Below are positions 7,844 through 14,837 of a stretch of 20,053 bases of DNA, piece after piece. This stretch comes from CAYUCY01 sp964443525 (GTDB lineage Bacteria; Pseudomonadota; Alphaproteobacteria; Caedimonadales; Caedimonadaceae), in contig CAYUCY010000026.1 of assembly GCA_964443525.1 (NCBI GenBank), forward strand, positions 1-20,053, read 5' to 3'. The notes beneath the pieces were generated by a model. That model did no database searches. It worked only from the letters and a program-made list of their open reading frames with translations, and was not told where the DNA came from. How positions within the stretch are numbered: the first letter of the stretch is position 1; every line of letters begins with the position of its first letter. Made by a program: the position numbers and the translations under genes.

Positions 7844-8341
7844 TTATACAGCAGCGAGCGCTAACTGAATTACCATCATCAAAATTTTATCCCCATGATT
7901 TTTCAAAATGTTTGAAGCGACTTCGAAAGCTTTTGGAAAGACATAGTCCTTGATAGGGTTAACGACGGTTTTCTTAACGAAGTTCCATGCCTTGGTGAAG
8001 AAACCGTTCTCTTGGTCCGCCCGAGCTTCTTTCACAGCTTCAACGAAGTTTTTGCCGTAGTATTTAATGGCTTCGACAACGTTAACATCTTTCAAAACTT
8101 TAACGACTTCTTCTTTAACAACCCCTTTGAGGTCTTCTGAATCACTTTTTTTCTTTTCGCCGTCTTGATCTTTTTTCTTTTCAGCTGCTTCAAGTATTTT
8201 TGAAAAAATGTCTTGATCTTTAACATCTTCTGATTTTGAAGATTGGGGCGCTTGTTCAACGACTTGAGTTGCAACACCGGGCAATCCCGCTGCCGCCAAA
8301 AGTCCTAAACTTAATGCACTTACTTTTACAAACTTTTTCAT
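7844..8341 (-). CDS. Small exported Lys/Asp-rich protein, unknown function
   Basis: I do not recognise this 165-residue protein. Start ATG 8341 follows AAGGAG by about 8 bases and opens a signal peptide (MKKFVKVSALSLGLLAAAGLPGVA, cleavage about residue 24). The reading frame continues 46 codons upstream, but that part has no ribosome site or export signal. The mature protein begins with a very polar, Lys/Asp/Glu/Ser-rich stretch (about 30-75) predicted as disordered or coiled. Next comes a helical, amphipathic-looking middle (VVEAIKYYGKNFVEAVKEA, FFTKAWNFVKKTVVNP). It ends in a hydrophobic tail, ILMMVIQLALAAV. It has no cysteines. The tail could insert in or bind a membrane; that is an inference. 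A strong terminator follows at 7790-7821, so it appears monocistronic. Confidence 0.75.
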   Translation of the reverse strand: MKKFVKVSALSLGLLAAAGLPGVATQVVEQAPQSSKSEDVKDQDIFSKILEAAEKKKDQDGEKKKSDSEDLKGVVKEEVVKVLKDVNVVEAIKYYGKNFVEAVKEARADQENGFFTKAWNFVKKTVVNPIKDYVFPKAFEVASNILKNHGDKILMMVIQLALAAV

Positions 8342-8653
8342 CTGACTCACTCCTTTTGTCTTTTCCAGAGAAGGTATCCCCCTCCTAACCACCAAACATG
8401 TGGTATTTCCCCTTAGAAATGCGAGTGACATTTTTAAAATGCTCCCTTTCAAAAAATGCAAAAGTAAAACTTTTAACACGAAACCATCTAATAAGAATTG
8501 TAAAACAAAAAAATTAATAAAAGATTAAATAATAGATATAATCTTATTGTCAAATTCTCACATATTTTACTTATGAAAGAAATATTAATAGAATATAAAG
8601 ATATACTTATTGATAATCCATTGAACTTTAATAAGACTTATCTGCTGTTTGTT
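8342..8653. other. 312-base AT-rich intergenic region
   Basis: This is the gap between the Lys-rich exported protein gene and the F-box protein gene, both on the minus strand. It holds a candidate promoter (8524-8553) for the former and no clear terminator for the latter. The stretch 8480-8650 is strongly AT-rich. I see no RNA gene or convincing small ORF. Confidence 0.6.
8524..8553 (-). promoter_or_regulatory. Candidate promoter of the Lys-rich exported protein gene
   Basis: On the minus strand, a perfect TTGACA (8548-8553) is followed by an 18-base spacer and TTTAAT (8524-8529, 5/6). Transcription from about 8516 would give a leader near 175 bases before the start at 8341, long for this window. 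A closer promoter cannot be excluded. Confidence 0.4.
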
Positions 8654-9904
8654 TTAAATTGCCTTTAATCTTTCTTCCAGCTTGCTTTTGAGAGAGACTT
8701 CCAAACTTAGAAAGGTTGCGAGGGTCTGGCTAAAGATCCACCTCTCCATGGTTTTGAAAGCAACGGAGGTCACACGACCGTCAATCTCTAAAAGCAGATT
8801 CAACACTTTCTCTTTTAAGAGATCCACGCGTTGATACCGAAGGAAGGTGACAGCCGAGAAATGATAAAAAAGCATCAGCTTTTCCAAGGCCTCCGATGAA
8901 CCAACCCCTTCAAGGTCAAGTGCAATCAAAAATGCCTTTTGAAATTTTTCGAGGGTTTCGAAGGTATTCTCATACTCGATGAAGAGAGTTGCCAGAGGTT
9001 TCCCCTCAACTCCCTCATAAAAATCGATAAATGTATCCAAGGATCCTTGAAAGAAAGAAGTCGGTTGAGTCTTTAATTTAAAAAGGTCAACTTGCGTTAA
9101 AAGAAGTCCCTGAAGGGCATGAACGTGTCCCCCTCTCGCGGCCTGAAGGGCGTATTTTCGAGCCGTCTCAAATCCTTCCGGTACCCGAATCTCTTCTTTT
9201 GCCTTAAAGAAGAAAGCGCCGATTTTTGAAAAAAACGACATCTCTTTTCTCTCAGGGAGCTTCGTCATATGAAGAATCGACAAGAGTTCCGCGTTACGGG
9301 AAGGGAGATCGCACCCTTCAGGCGCGCTCTCAAGAGTTAATAGGACTTGTGAAAAGACTGAAACCGGATCAGTTTTTCCTTCATAGACTTCCAAAAGCTT
9401 CAGCGTAGGCTCGAGAAGGGGGTGTCCTGATTTCACGGAGCGTGATAACCTTTGTGAGGAGACGTGAGTCCAAGACGGATCGAGAGGGGTATTTGTTTGA
9501 GAAACTCCCGCAAATACATGCCAAACTTCAGAAATCAAATTTTGATGAAGAAGACCCGAGACGTACTTCCCCCTCTTAAGATAAGCCAAAAGACACGTGG
9601 ACTCGAGACCTTCTTGCAAGCGATCTCTTGCTGCCGCATCAGCCCACACGTTAAATATCTTATCAACACATGACGTTACTGCAAGAGTTGCATCTGGCAA
9701 AAACTCAAAAATATGCAAAACGAGTTCAGCAGGAAGTATTTTAAAGAGAGTATATCCTTCAATAAGCATCTCTCCCCTGGGAGAAGTGGAACTTAAGGAG
9801 AAGATTCCCTTATCGGACGCAGGGCCGATTTTCTGCTGAGAGGCCTGCAAAAAAATTCCGGAGCACACCCAAATAAGTAAGAAAAAAGAAGCTATTTTCT
9901 TCAT
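8654..9904 (-). CDS. Exported F-box domain protein with Sel1-like unit, candidate host-directed effector
   Basis: This protein has 416 residues from ATG 9904, which sits 6 bases after AAGGGA; a TTG two codons upstream lies too close to that site. Residues 1-22 are a signal peptide (MKKIASFFLLIWVCSGIFLQA). Residues about 56-92 match the F-box pattern well: ILPAELVLHIFEFLPD followed by ATLAVTSCVDKIFNVWAD, which parallels the LPxELxxxIFxFLxxxxLxxxxxVCKxWxxxA consensus. F-boxes bind SKP1 in eukaryotic SCF ubiquitin ligases, and bacteria that carry them are usually pathogens or symbionts. A single Sel1-like unit appears near 243-270 (GFETARKYALQAARGGHVHALQGLLL). The rest is mostly helical and unrecognised. 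The Sec signal is odd for an effector, since most known bacterial F-box effectors use type III or IV systems. The domain call is by eye. Confidence 0.75.
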   Translation of the reverse strand: MKKIASFFLLIWVCSGIFLQASQQKIGPASDKGIFSLSSTSPRGEMLIEGYTLFKILPAELVLHIFEFLPDATLAVTSCVDKIFNVWADAAARDRLQEGLESTCLLAYLKRGKYVSGLLHQNLISEVWHVFAGVSQTNTPLDPSWTHVSSQRLSRSVKSGHPLLEPTLKLLEVYEGKTDPVSVFSQVLLTLESAPEGCDLPSRNAELLSILHMTKLPERKEMSFFSKIGAFFFKAKEEIRVPEGFETARKYALQAARGGHVHALQGLLLTQVDLFKLKTQPTSFFQGSLDTFIDFYEGVEGKPLATLFIEYENTFETLEKFQKAFLIALDLEGVGSSEALEKLMLFYHFSAVTFLRYQRVDLLKEKVLNLLLEIDGRVTSVAFKTMERWIFSQTLATFLSLEVSLKSKLEERLKAI

Positions 9905-9959
9905 GTCCAATCCCTTCTAGAGTCACTTAAAAAGTGTCTTATACAGACATAGGAACCTC

Positions 9960-9985
9960 TTCTTCTTTTTTCAAGAAAAGAAGAA
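9960..9985. repeat. Perfect AT-rich inverted repeat in divergent intergenic region
   Basis: TTCTTCTTTT (9960-9969) and AAAAGAAGAA (9976-9985) form a 10-bp perfect inverted repeat around TTCAAG. It sits between the divergently transcribed F-box protein gene and the duplicated CPTL protein gene. It could be a regulator-binding site shared by both, or a weak hairpin. The low complexity of the arms means chance is possible. Confidence 0.4.
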
Positions 9986-10086
9986 AAATGATTTTTCACG
10001 AGTTAATCTTTAAAATTTTTCAAAGTAAACGCATTATTAAGAAATCGGTGATAAATTTATAATTGAAACAACCTTGGAGATATAAG

Positions 10087-10791
10087 ATGAAAAAAATAAA
10101 TTACCTAGCCTTGGGTGTGACTTTTCTGGCAGCACAAAGTAGCACCCTTGCAAACTGCCCGACCCTGGATGAAAAAAATCTTGCTTTCTATTTGGCTCCA
10201 AAACTGGGGAGCGGTAACCCTCTTCCTCAAGGTAATACAGCGATGGTGTATACGAGAACAAGTGCCGCAGACGTGCGCGGGACTCTTGCCAAGGGCCTTT
10301 TCGGTAAGGGAAAAACCTACAACGGCGTTGAAAGTAACCCGACAACAGGAAAAGTTGTCTGCGATTATACCAAACTTTCGGAGGACTGGAAATCCGCTTC
10401 CGGCCTCAACAATTTCAAATTAATTTCAATGGTTAAAAAACCTACCTCTTTCATCGGAAGTCGCTGTCCAACCTTGACTTTTGATGAACTCACAAACTTA
10501 ATGACGGGAGATGAGGTCCAGCTTCGAGGGGGACCTTGGTGGAAAATTCATACATCAGGGACTCTTGGAACAATCGAACATTTTGGAAAAGGGCTTGGTG
10601 CTAAGATCGGAGGCCTGTTTAAGGACAAGCCTAAAGGAACAATTGACGGTGTTCCAAATACACAGGAAAGCGTGCCGTTCTCTCATACCTGTACATATAC
10701 CTATCACGCAACGGGTATTTTGAGCAAATCAACCGAAGCTCTTGTCCTTTCGGGGAAGATGAATTTGGCGTTGCTTGCTGCCACGCATTAA
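10087..10791 (+). CDS. Exported protein with internally duplicated CPTL...CxY module, unknown function
   Basis: This protein has 234 residues from ATG 10087, with GGAG 9 bases upstream; a TTG 24 bases earlier is in frame but would spoil the signal peptide. The signal is MKKINYLALGVTFLAAQSSTLA. The mature part holds four cysteines in two matching halves. The first, residues 24-118, starts CPTLDEKNLA and contains NGVESNPTTGKVVCDYT. The second, residues 127-225, starts CPTLTFDELTN and contains DGVPNTQESVPFSHTCTYTY. The spacing suggests one disulphide per module (Cys24-Cys92, Cys127-Cys202) and a gene-internal duplication. The pattern recalls small CP...CxY secreted domains of unknown function, but I cannot name the family. 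A TATAAT at 10058-10063 may be its -10 element. A hairpin terminator follows. Confidence 0.75.
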   Translation: MKKINYLALGVTFLAAQSSTLANCPTLDEKNLAFYLAPKLGSGNPLPQGNTAMVYTRTSAADVRGTLAKGLFGKGKTYNGVESNPTTGKVVCDYTKLSEDWKSASGLNNFKLISMVKKPTSFIGSRCPTLTFDELTNLMTGDEVQLRGGPWWKIHTSGTLGTIEHFGKGLGAKIGGLFKDKPKGTIDGVPNTQESVPFSHTCTYTYHATGILSKSTEALVLSGKMNLALLAATH

Positions 10792-10812
10792 GACATCTTA
10801 AAATATAAAAAA

Positions 10813-10837
10813 GTCCCCGAAAAGTCGGGACCTTTTT
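10813..10837. terminator. Bidirectional rho-independent terminator
   Basis: GTCCCCGA (10813-10820) pairs with TCGGGAC (10825-10831), with one bulged C, around the loop AAAG. It is flanked by CTTTTT on the plus side, and on the minus side the hairpin is followed by TTTTTTATATTTT. It lies between the convergent ends of the duplicated CPTL protein gene and nadK, and serves both. The nadK stop codon overlaps the plus-side T-tract. Confidence 0.85.
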
Positions 10838-11606
10838 ATACCTGAAATTGCTCGGTCAGGATTCGCTCTTCCAAAGCATGCTCAGGGTCAAAGAGCAAGG
10901 TAATCTTTTTGTCCTTGGCCTGTTCAATCAGAACAGAGACTGCATCCCTGAACTCCGTCGAATCCGCCACGGCACTAACGGGCCTTTTGTCAGCCTCTAT
11001 GATCGAGAATAGAATGCGTGAGGATTGTGGTAGAAGAGCCCCTCGCCACCGACGGGGCCTGAACGCGCTGATTGGTGTCAGTGCCAGCAAATTAGCGTCA
11101 AGCGGCACAATGGGGCCGTGCGCGGATAAATTATAGGCCGTACTCCCCACAGGCGTTGCAACCAGAACCCCGTCACATACCAACTCCTCCAACCGCACTT
11201 TATCGTCAACAGAGATTTGAATCTTCGCTGCCTGGTAGGATTGACGAAACAAAGCAACCTCATTAATCGCGAGGGCCTCGTGAATCTGACCGGCTCGGCA
11301 GGTAACCTTCATGCGGAGCGGATGAAGCGTAACTTCGCTTGCCGCCTCCAATCGCTCCATGAGCTTACCGGGAGGAGAAGAATTCATGAGAAAACCGACA
11401 CTGCCATAATTGAGTCCGTAGACGGGCTGATCCCGTTTCATGGCCCGGTGAAGAGTGTGAAGCATGAAACCGTCTCCCCCCAAAGCGACCAGAACATCAG
11501 CCTCTTCCGGAGGATATGTCGGGATTTCCTGCTTCAGTTGAGAGAGGCAGGCCTGGGCATCTCTATGATCGGAAGCCACGGCAGCTATTTTTTGAAACCG
11601 GCTCAT
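10836..11606 (-). CDS. nadK: NAD kinase
   Basis: This cytoplasmic enzyme phosphorylates NAD to NADP using ATP or polyphosphate. The 256-residue protein shows the family's GGDG motif at 43-46 (VLVALGGDGFMLHTL), then GLNYGSVGFLMN, the INEV motif, and CDGVLVATPVGSTAYNLSAHGPIV, which lines the NAD site. Length and layout fit the short alphaproteobacterial form. I chose ATG 11606 because it overlaps the stop of the upstream znuA-like gene as ATGA, with GAGAGG upstream. An ATG at 11624 with GGAGG about 10 bases before it is the alternative and would add six residues. Translation is probably coupled to znuA. The shared hairpin terminator follows directly. Confidence 0.95.
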   Translation of the reverse strand: MSRFQKIAAVASDHRDAQACLSQLKQEIPTYPPEEADVLVALGGDGFMLHTLHRAMKRDQPVYGLNYGSVGFLMNSSPPGKLMERLEAASEVTLHPLRMKVTCRAGQIHEALAINEVALFRQSYQAAKIQISVDDKVRLEELVCDGVLVATPVGSTAYNLSAHGPIVPLDANLLALTPISAFRPRRWRGALLPQSSRILFSIIEADKRPVSAVADSTEFRDAVSVLIEQAKDKKITLLFDPEHALEERILTEQFQV

Positions 11607-12520
11607 CGAGAGGCCTCTCCGCATTCTTGAATATCCTCCATCAGACGAATCATCATTTTTTGGTACAAGTCAGATGACTCCTCAAAGGCAACCCCTAAAG
11701 GATCGATGCTTTTATGAGGAGCCCCCGTTTGCTCCGAGAGGCGTTTGATCAGAGCAGGCAAAAATTCACTTTCTGAAAAAAGACATTGAACATTTTTAGA
11801 GGAAATTGTCTCCTTCAAGTACTGAACATATTTCAAGTTGGGTTGAAGCTCGGGAATGACGGCTACAACCCCTGCCACGGAAATCCCGTAAGCTTTTTCG
11901 AAATATTGTAAGCTGTCATGATACACCATGAAGGCACCTTTTACTTGTCTGGCGTTTTTTTGGAGCCGCTCGTGTAAGGTTTCAAGAGACCTCTTCACTT
12001 TTGCATAATTTTTCTCGTAGAGCGTCTGCCTTTCCTTGTCTTGTGACACTAATGTTTCCTTCATATGCTCTGCTATTAAAAGAGCATTTTGAACGTCCAG
12101 CCAAATATGAGGATCCCGCCCGCCCGCATCATGCGCGTGGTCGTGCCCCTCATGATCTCCACCGTGCCAGGCTTCTTCCAACCTCAAGGGATAAAGGGCC
12201 AGTCCTTGCGTTTCAATCAAAGGAACATGTGTTACTTTTAAGGCTTCCAAAGGTTTCTTAAGAAAGGTTTCAAGCTCGGGACCGATCCAAAAAAGGATGT
12301 CTGCCTCTTTGAGAAGGGCCGCTGTTGAGGGCGTTAAACTGTAAGTGTGGGGCGACTGATTCCCCTTCAGCAATAAAACGGGAGAATCCGACTCCTCCAT
12401 CAGTTGGCGTGCCAAAGAATAAAGAGGCGGGATAGAAGTAATAACTTTAAGGGCTTGCAGAGGTAGAAAAGGAAAACAAAGGAAGAGAAAGAGGAAGAGG
12501 AAGAGGAAGCGAATTTTCAT
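11603..12520 (-). CDS. znuA: Zinc/manganese ABC transporter substrate-binding protein (ZnuA-like)
   Basis: This 305-residue periplasmic protein of cluster 9 captures Zn2+ for an ABC importer. The signal peptide is an unusually repetitive Phe/Leu run (MKIRFLFLFLFLFLCFPF). Likely metal ligands are His58 (SPHTYSL), His138 (DPHIWLD), His201 (VYHDSLQYF) and Asp273 (SIDPLG). A His/Asp-rich loop at 119-131 (HGGDHEGHDHAHD) sits between the first two ligands, as in ZnuA and unlike most Mn-specific members, so Zn is favoured. Neither znuB nor znuC is adjacent; they must lie elsewhere if the importer is complete. AAGGG precedes the start. The gene is followed by nadK with an ATGA overlap. Confidence 0.9.
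   Translation of the reverse strand: MKIRFLFLFLFLFLCFPFLPLQALKVITSIPPLYSLARQLMEESDSPVLLLKGNQSPHTYSLTPSTAALLKEADILFWIGPELETFLKKPLEALKVTHVPLIETQGLALYPLRLEEAWHGGDHEGHDHAHDAGGRDPHIWLDVQNALLIAEHMKETLVSQDKERQTLYEKNYAKVKRSLETLHERLQKNARQVKGAFMVYHDSLQYFEKAYGISVAGVVAVIPELQPNLKYVQYLKETISSKNVQCLFSESEFLPALIKRLSEQTGAPHKSIDPLGVAFEESSDLYQKMMIRLMEDIQECGEASR
12491..12508 (-). repeat. Hexamer tandem repeat inside the znuA signal peptide
   Basis: There are three perfect copies of GAGGAA on the plus strand (TTCCTC on the coding strand), with imperfect copies beside them. They encode alternating Phe-Leu in the hydrophobic core of the signal peptide. Slippage by one unit would add or remove two residues without breaking the frame. 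Confidence 0.6.
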
Positions 12521-12580
12521 GAAGGAACCCTTATTGCAAGCTTCCCATCTCTATCATACACGCGCTGAAAACGCCACCCC

Positions 12581-12898
12581 TCAGCGCTTCAGGTATTGAT
12601 TGTAATAGTTCTTATCCCAATGCATAATTGCCAGCTCACACAACTCAAGGTTATAGCCGAGATCATGTCGCAGCTTAGGTTCCAAGTCTTGCTTTAGGGA
12701 ATGAGCCTCCGGTGTTTTCTTAAGGAATTTTTCTGCCTGACAGGTTCTCTCGGCCCATTCGCAAAAAGCTCTTAAACGCCCGTCGTTCAATTGAGCCAAA
12801 GTCTCGTTAATATTATCACATTTCAATTTACCGTTGTACGCCTGCAAGGATGCGGTTAAGGCAAAGGCGCCCACAACGGTTAGCCAGGCTTTCTTCAT
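12581..12898 (-). CDS. Small exported four-cysteine protein, unknown function
   Basis: This protein has 105 residues, with GGGAGG just upstream of the start ATG. The signal peptide is MKKAWLTVVGAFALTASLQA, cleaved about residue 20. The mature part, about 85 residues, is helical and charged, with Cys27, 46, 53 and 87, which could form two disulphides in the periplasm. I do not recognise the family. It lies 60 bases upstream of the znuA-like gene on the same strand, so it may share its transcript, although a link in function is not shown. A weak promoter pair, TTGTGG and CACAAT with 17-base spacing, lies at 12935-12963. Confidence 0.7.
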   Translation of the reverse strand: MKKAWLTVVGAFALTASLQAYNGKLKCDNINETLAQLNDGRLRAFCEWAERTCQAEKFLKKTPEAHSLKQDLEPKLRHDLGYNLELCELAIMHWDKNYYNQYLKR

Positions 12899-12997
12899 TT
12901 TTTCCTCCCGAGGTTATTTTTAAAGGTCGTCCCTATTGTGCGCAAAAAAAGGTTGATCCACAATGAAAAATTGAATTTTGTGTAAGCTCATAAATGA

Positions 12998-13027
12998 GAA
13001 GCCCCTCTAGACAAGTAGAGGGGCTTC
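12998..13027 (-). terminator. Hairpin terminator downstream of the frameshifted exported protein gene
   Basis: There is a perfect 12-bp inverted repeat, GAAGCCCCTCTA (12998-13009) with TAGAGGGGCTTC (13016-13027), around GACAAG. On the minus strand it lies about 20 bases after the stop at 13049 and is followed by TCATTTATG, only a loose T-tract. The GC-rich perfect stem makes a terminator likely even so. Confidence 0.7.
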
Positions 13028-13048
13028 GCTCCATATAACATTAGGACT

Positions 13049-14517
13049 TTACATAAGATCCTTACGAAGAGCCGTCAGGATCGGAAAGTAAGAAAGCATC
13101 ATTGGATCGCCGTGATGTCCGTAGAAGGGGCTCTGCACAAACCAATGATTTCTCGGGATATGATATTCTTTTGATTCTGATGGATGTACAAGAACGAAAG
13201 GAGTCTGGTAACTAAGTGTTGAATCCCGATCAATTCCATCAATCATAAAATATGGTAATTCACTGCTTTTAGCACCAGGTGAAAGCGTAAATGGAATTCC
13301 GCTTTCTTTAAGGATTTCTCCCATTCGATGCAATGGCCTAACTACTAATAGTTTAATAGTAGGATCAATTTCACCAACAAGATTGGATACTGCCTTTTGA
13401 AAATCCAGGGATATATTTTTATAATTCAGTTTATTTTCCCTATCATAAAAAGTAGATATGGAGGTGCGATGAATACCTAAAGGATTGTAAGCAAGGCCAG
13501 GAATTAAGTGCACAGCCATAGCCATCTTAATATCAGAAGTATCAACAGACATAGTTAGATTAGAGATTCCTGTGATCGGCTTTGAAGATACATAGGCAAC
13601 CAAGGTGTTCCCATAGTTGGTATCAATCGCATGCTTGAAGGCTCGATAGGCATCCATAAATGACCTTTCATGAGACATATCCTTTCCAGAATACTTTTCA
13701 TAAAGTTCAAATAAAACCCCATCTTGTTCCGTAATAACGTCTCCAGAATAATTGAAACCACCCAGGTTGACAATGTCTTTGAACAGCTGTGTTTCAGGAT
13801 GGCCTAAAGTGGTAATAAGTTCAAATTCCCATTTTGCTGTTTTCCCAAATCGCATTGCGACATCCAGGCCAAGTCTTCTATTCCAAAAATGGGTCGTCTC
13901 AGGCGTAAGTTTTTCAATCCCAATGTAGAGGCCATAGTTCTCTAAATTTATTGTGTAAAAATCTTTTTTTCCGTCGATAATATCTAGCTCAAGCACCAAT
14001 ATGTTTTCGAACTTATTCTGTAGAAGAGAGTCCTTTTTTAGAACAACCAAGGATTGGGGGCTTAGCAATGAACTTTGTGAAAGGACACCATTCGTCTTTT
14101 CCTTCAATTCAATCTTTGGAAGCTCGGGCTCTTTGAACGGTCTCAGGATAAGACTTAAAACTTTCATTCCGGGCATGATATTATTGTAATCATATTCCCA
14201 TTGACCCGTTTCTTCATTATAATAGTATTCTGGCTCGCCGCCTATTTCGTGATGAAAAGAGTAACTTCCGTCGTAAGAGGACCAGCCATAAACTTTCATT
14301 TTTTTGCTACCAACGAGATCAAAAGAGGGCTCTGCGTAGGAACATTGGTTTTCAACCGTAAACTTACGGCCGTCTTTTAAGGTCAGTATTTTTTGAGCGT
14401 ATCCTTTTTCAAGCTTGGAAATCGAAAGCTCCAGGTTTTGGCTTGCATGAACTGCTGCAGCGCTTATTGCGAGAGAAGAGATGGTGAGAGATAATTTTTT
14501 AAAAAAATCGAATTCAT
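13049..14517 (-). CDS. Exported protein of unknown function, start and body in different frames (frameshift at T7A6)
   Basis: The open body frame has its first ATG at 14299, but that ATG has no ribosome site. The same frame continues upstream through residues reading as a mature N-terminus (SQNLELSISKLEKGYAQK) and a signal peptide core (LSLTISSLAISAAAVHA), with no usable start codon. A good start, ATG 14517 after AAGGAG, is one frame away and meets a stop at 14464-14466 after 17 codons. A -1 shift, or one extra base, in the T7A6 tract at 14495-14507 joins them into about 489 residues starting MNSIFF/LKKLSLTISS. The body is unrecognised. It is Tyr-rich early (EYYYNEETGQWEYDYNN), and ends GHHGDPMMLSYFPILTAL. 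Base use looks more AT-rich than in mutS or nadK. It may be a frameshift mutation, an assembly error, or recoding. Confidence 0.7.
14495..14507 (-). repeat. T7A6 homopolymer tract with in-register slippery heptamer
   Basis: On the coding (minus) strand, seven T are followed by six A, at codons 4-8 of the frame that starts at ATG 14517. The heptamer T TTT TTA at 14506-14500 is in the X XXY YYZ register of that frame. A -1 slip there enters exactly the frame that encodes the signal peptide and the long body. Polymerase slippage or indel mutation in the run would have the same result. Confidence 0.7.
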
Positions 14518-14837
14518 TATAAGTCTCCTTAATTTTAGTATAAAATATTACATATAGTCATGAAAAAGAAAATTTCAAGTATTTTATCTCAAGCCTTTGA
14601 AAATCAAATAAACTTTTTTCTGCTCCTATAAAATCTGATTAAGGAATATGCTCCCTTCAGATATCCTTTTTTCAGAGGAACTCTACTCAGTAATCTCTCT
14701 TTTTGACAAATATAGAAATTTTTAAATGTGATTCTCTTAACTCTCTCTAAACTCGACGGAAACGATCCGTTAATCATTATACATTAATTTGACATTTGGG
14801 AATGTCTTTTTGCATTCAATGAAATAGGGAGGGTAAT
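14518..14837. other. 320-base AT-rich divergent intergenic region
   Basis: This is the gap between two divergently transcribed exported-protein genes. It contains the AAGGAG site for the minus-strand gene, a TATACT-like element, two TTGACA hexamers on the plus strand without good -10 partners, and a weak hairpin near 14641-14668. I see no RNA gene or convincing ORF. Confidence 0.5.

Noticed and set aside
8342..8479. 46-codon upstream extension of the Lys-rich exported protein
   Set aside because: There is no ribosome site at its start, and the internal ATG has AAGGAG and a proper signal peptide.
8573..8668. 31-codon plus-strand ORF (MKEILIEYKDILIDN...)
   Set aside because: It has no ribosome site, lies in very AT-rich DNA where such ORFs arise by chance, and runs into the F-box gene's end.
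12562..12587. GCGCTGA/TCAGCGC hairpin at the end of the four-cysteine protein gene
   Set aside because: It overlaps the stop codon, has a 12-base loop and no T-tract on either strand, so a terminator call is not justified.
14560..14631. Short plus-strand ORF starting MKKKISSILSQ
   Set aside because: About 23 codons without a ribosome site in AT-rich intergenic DNA; probably chance.
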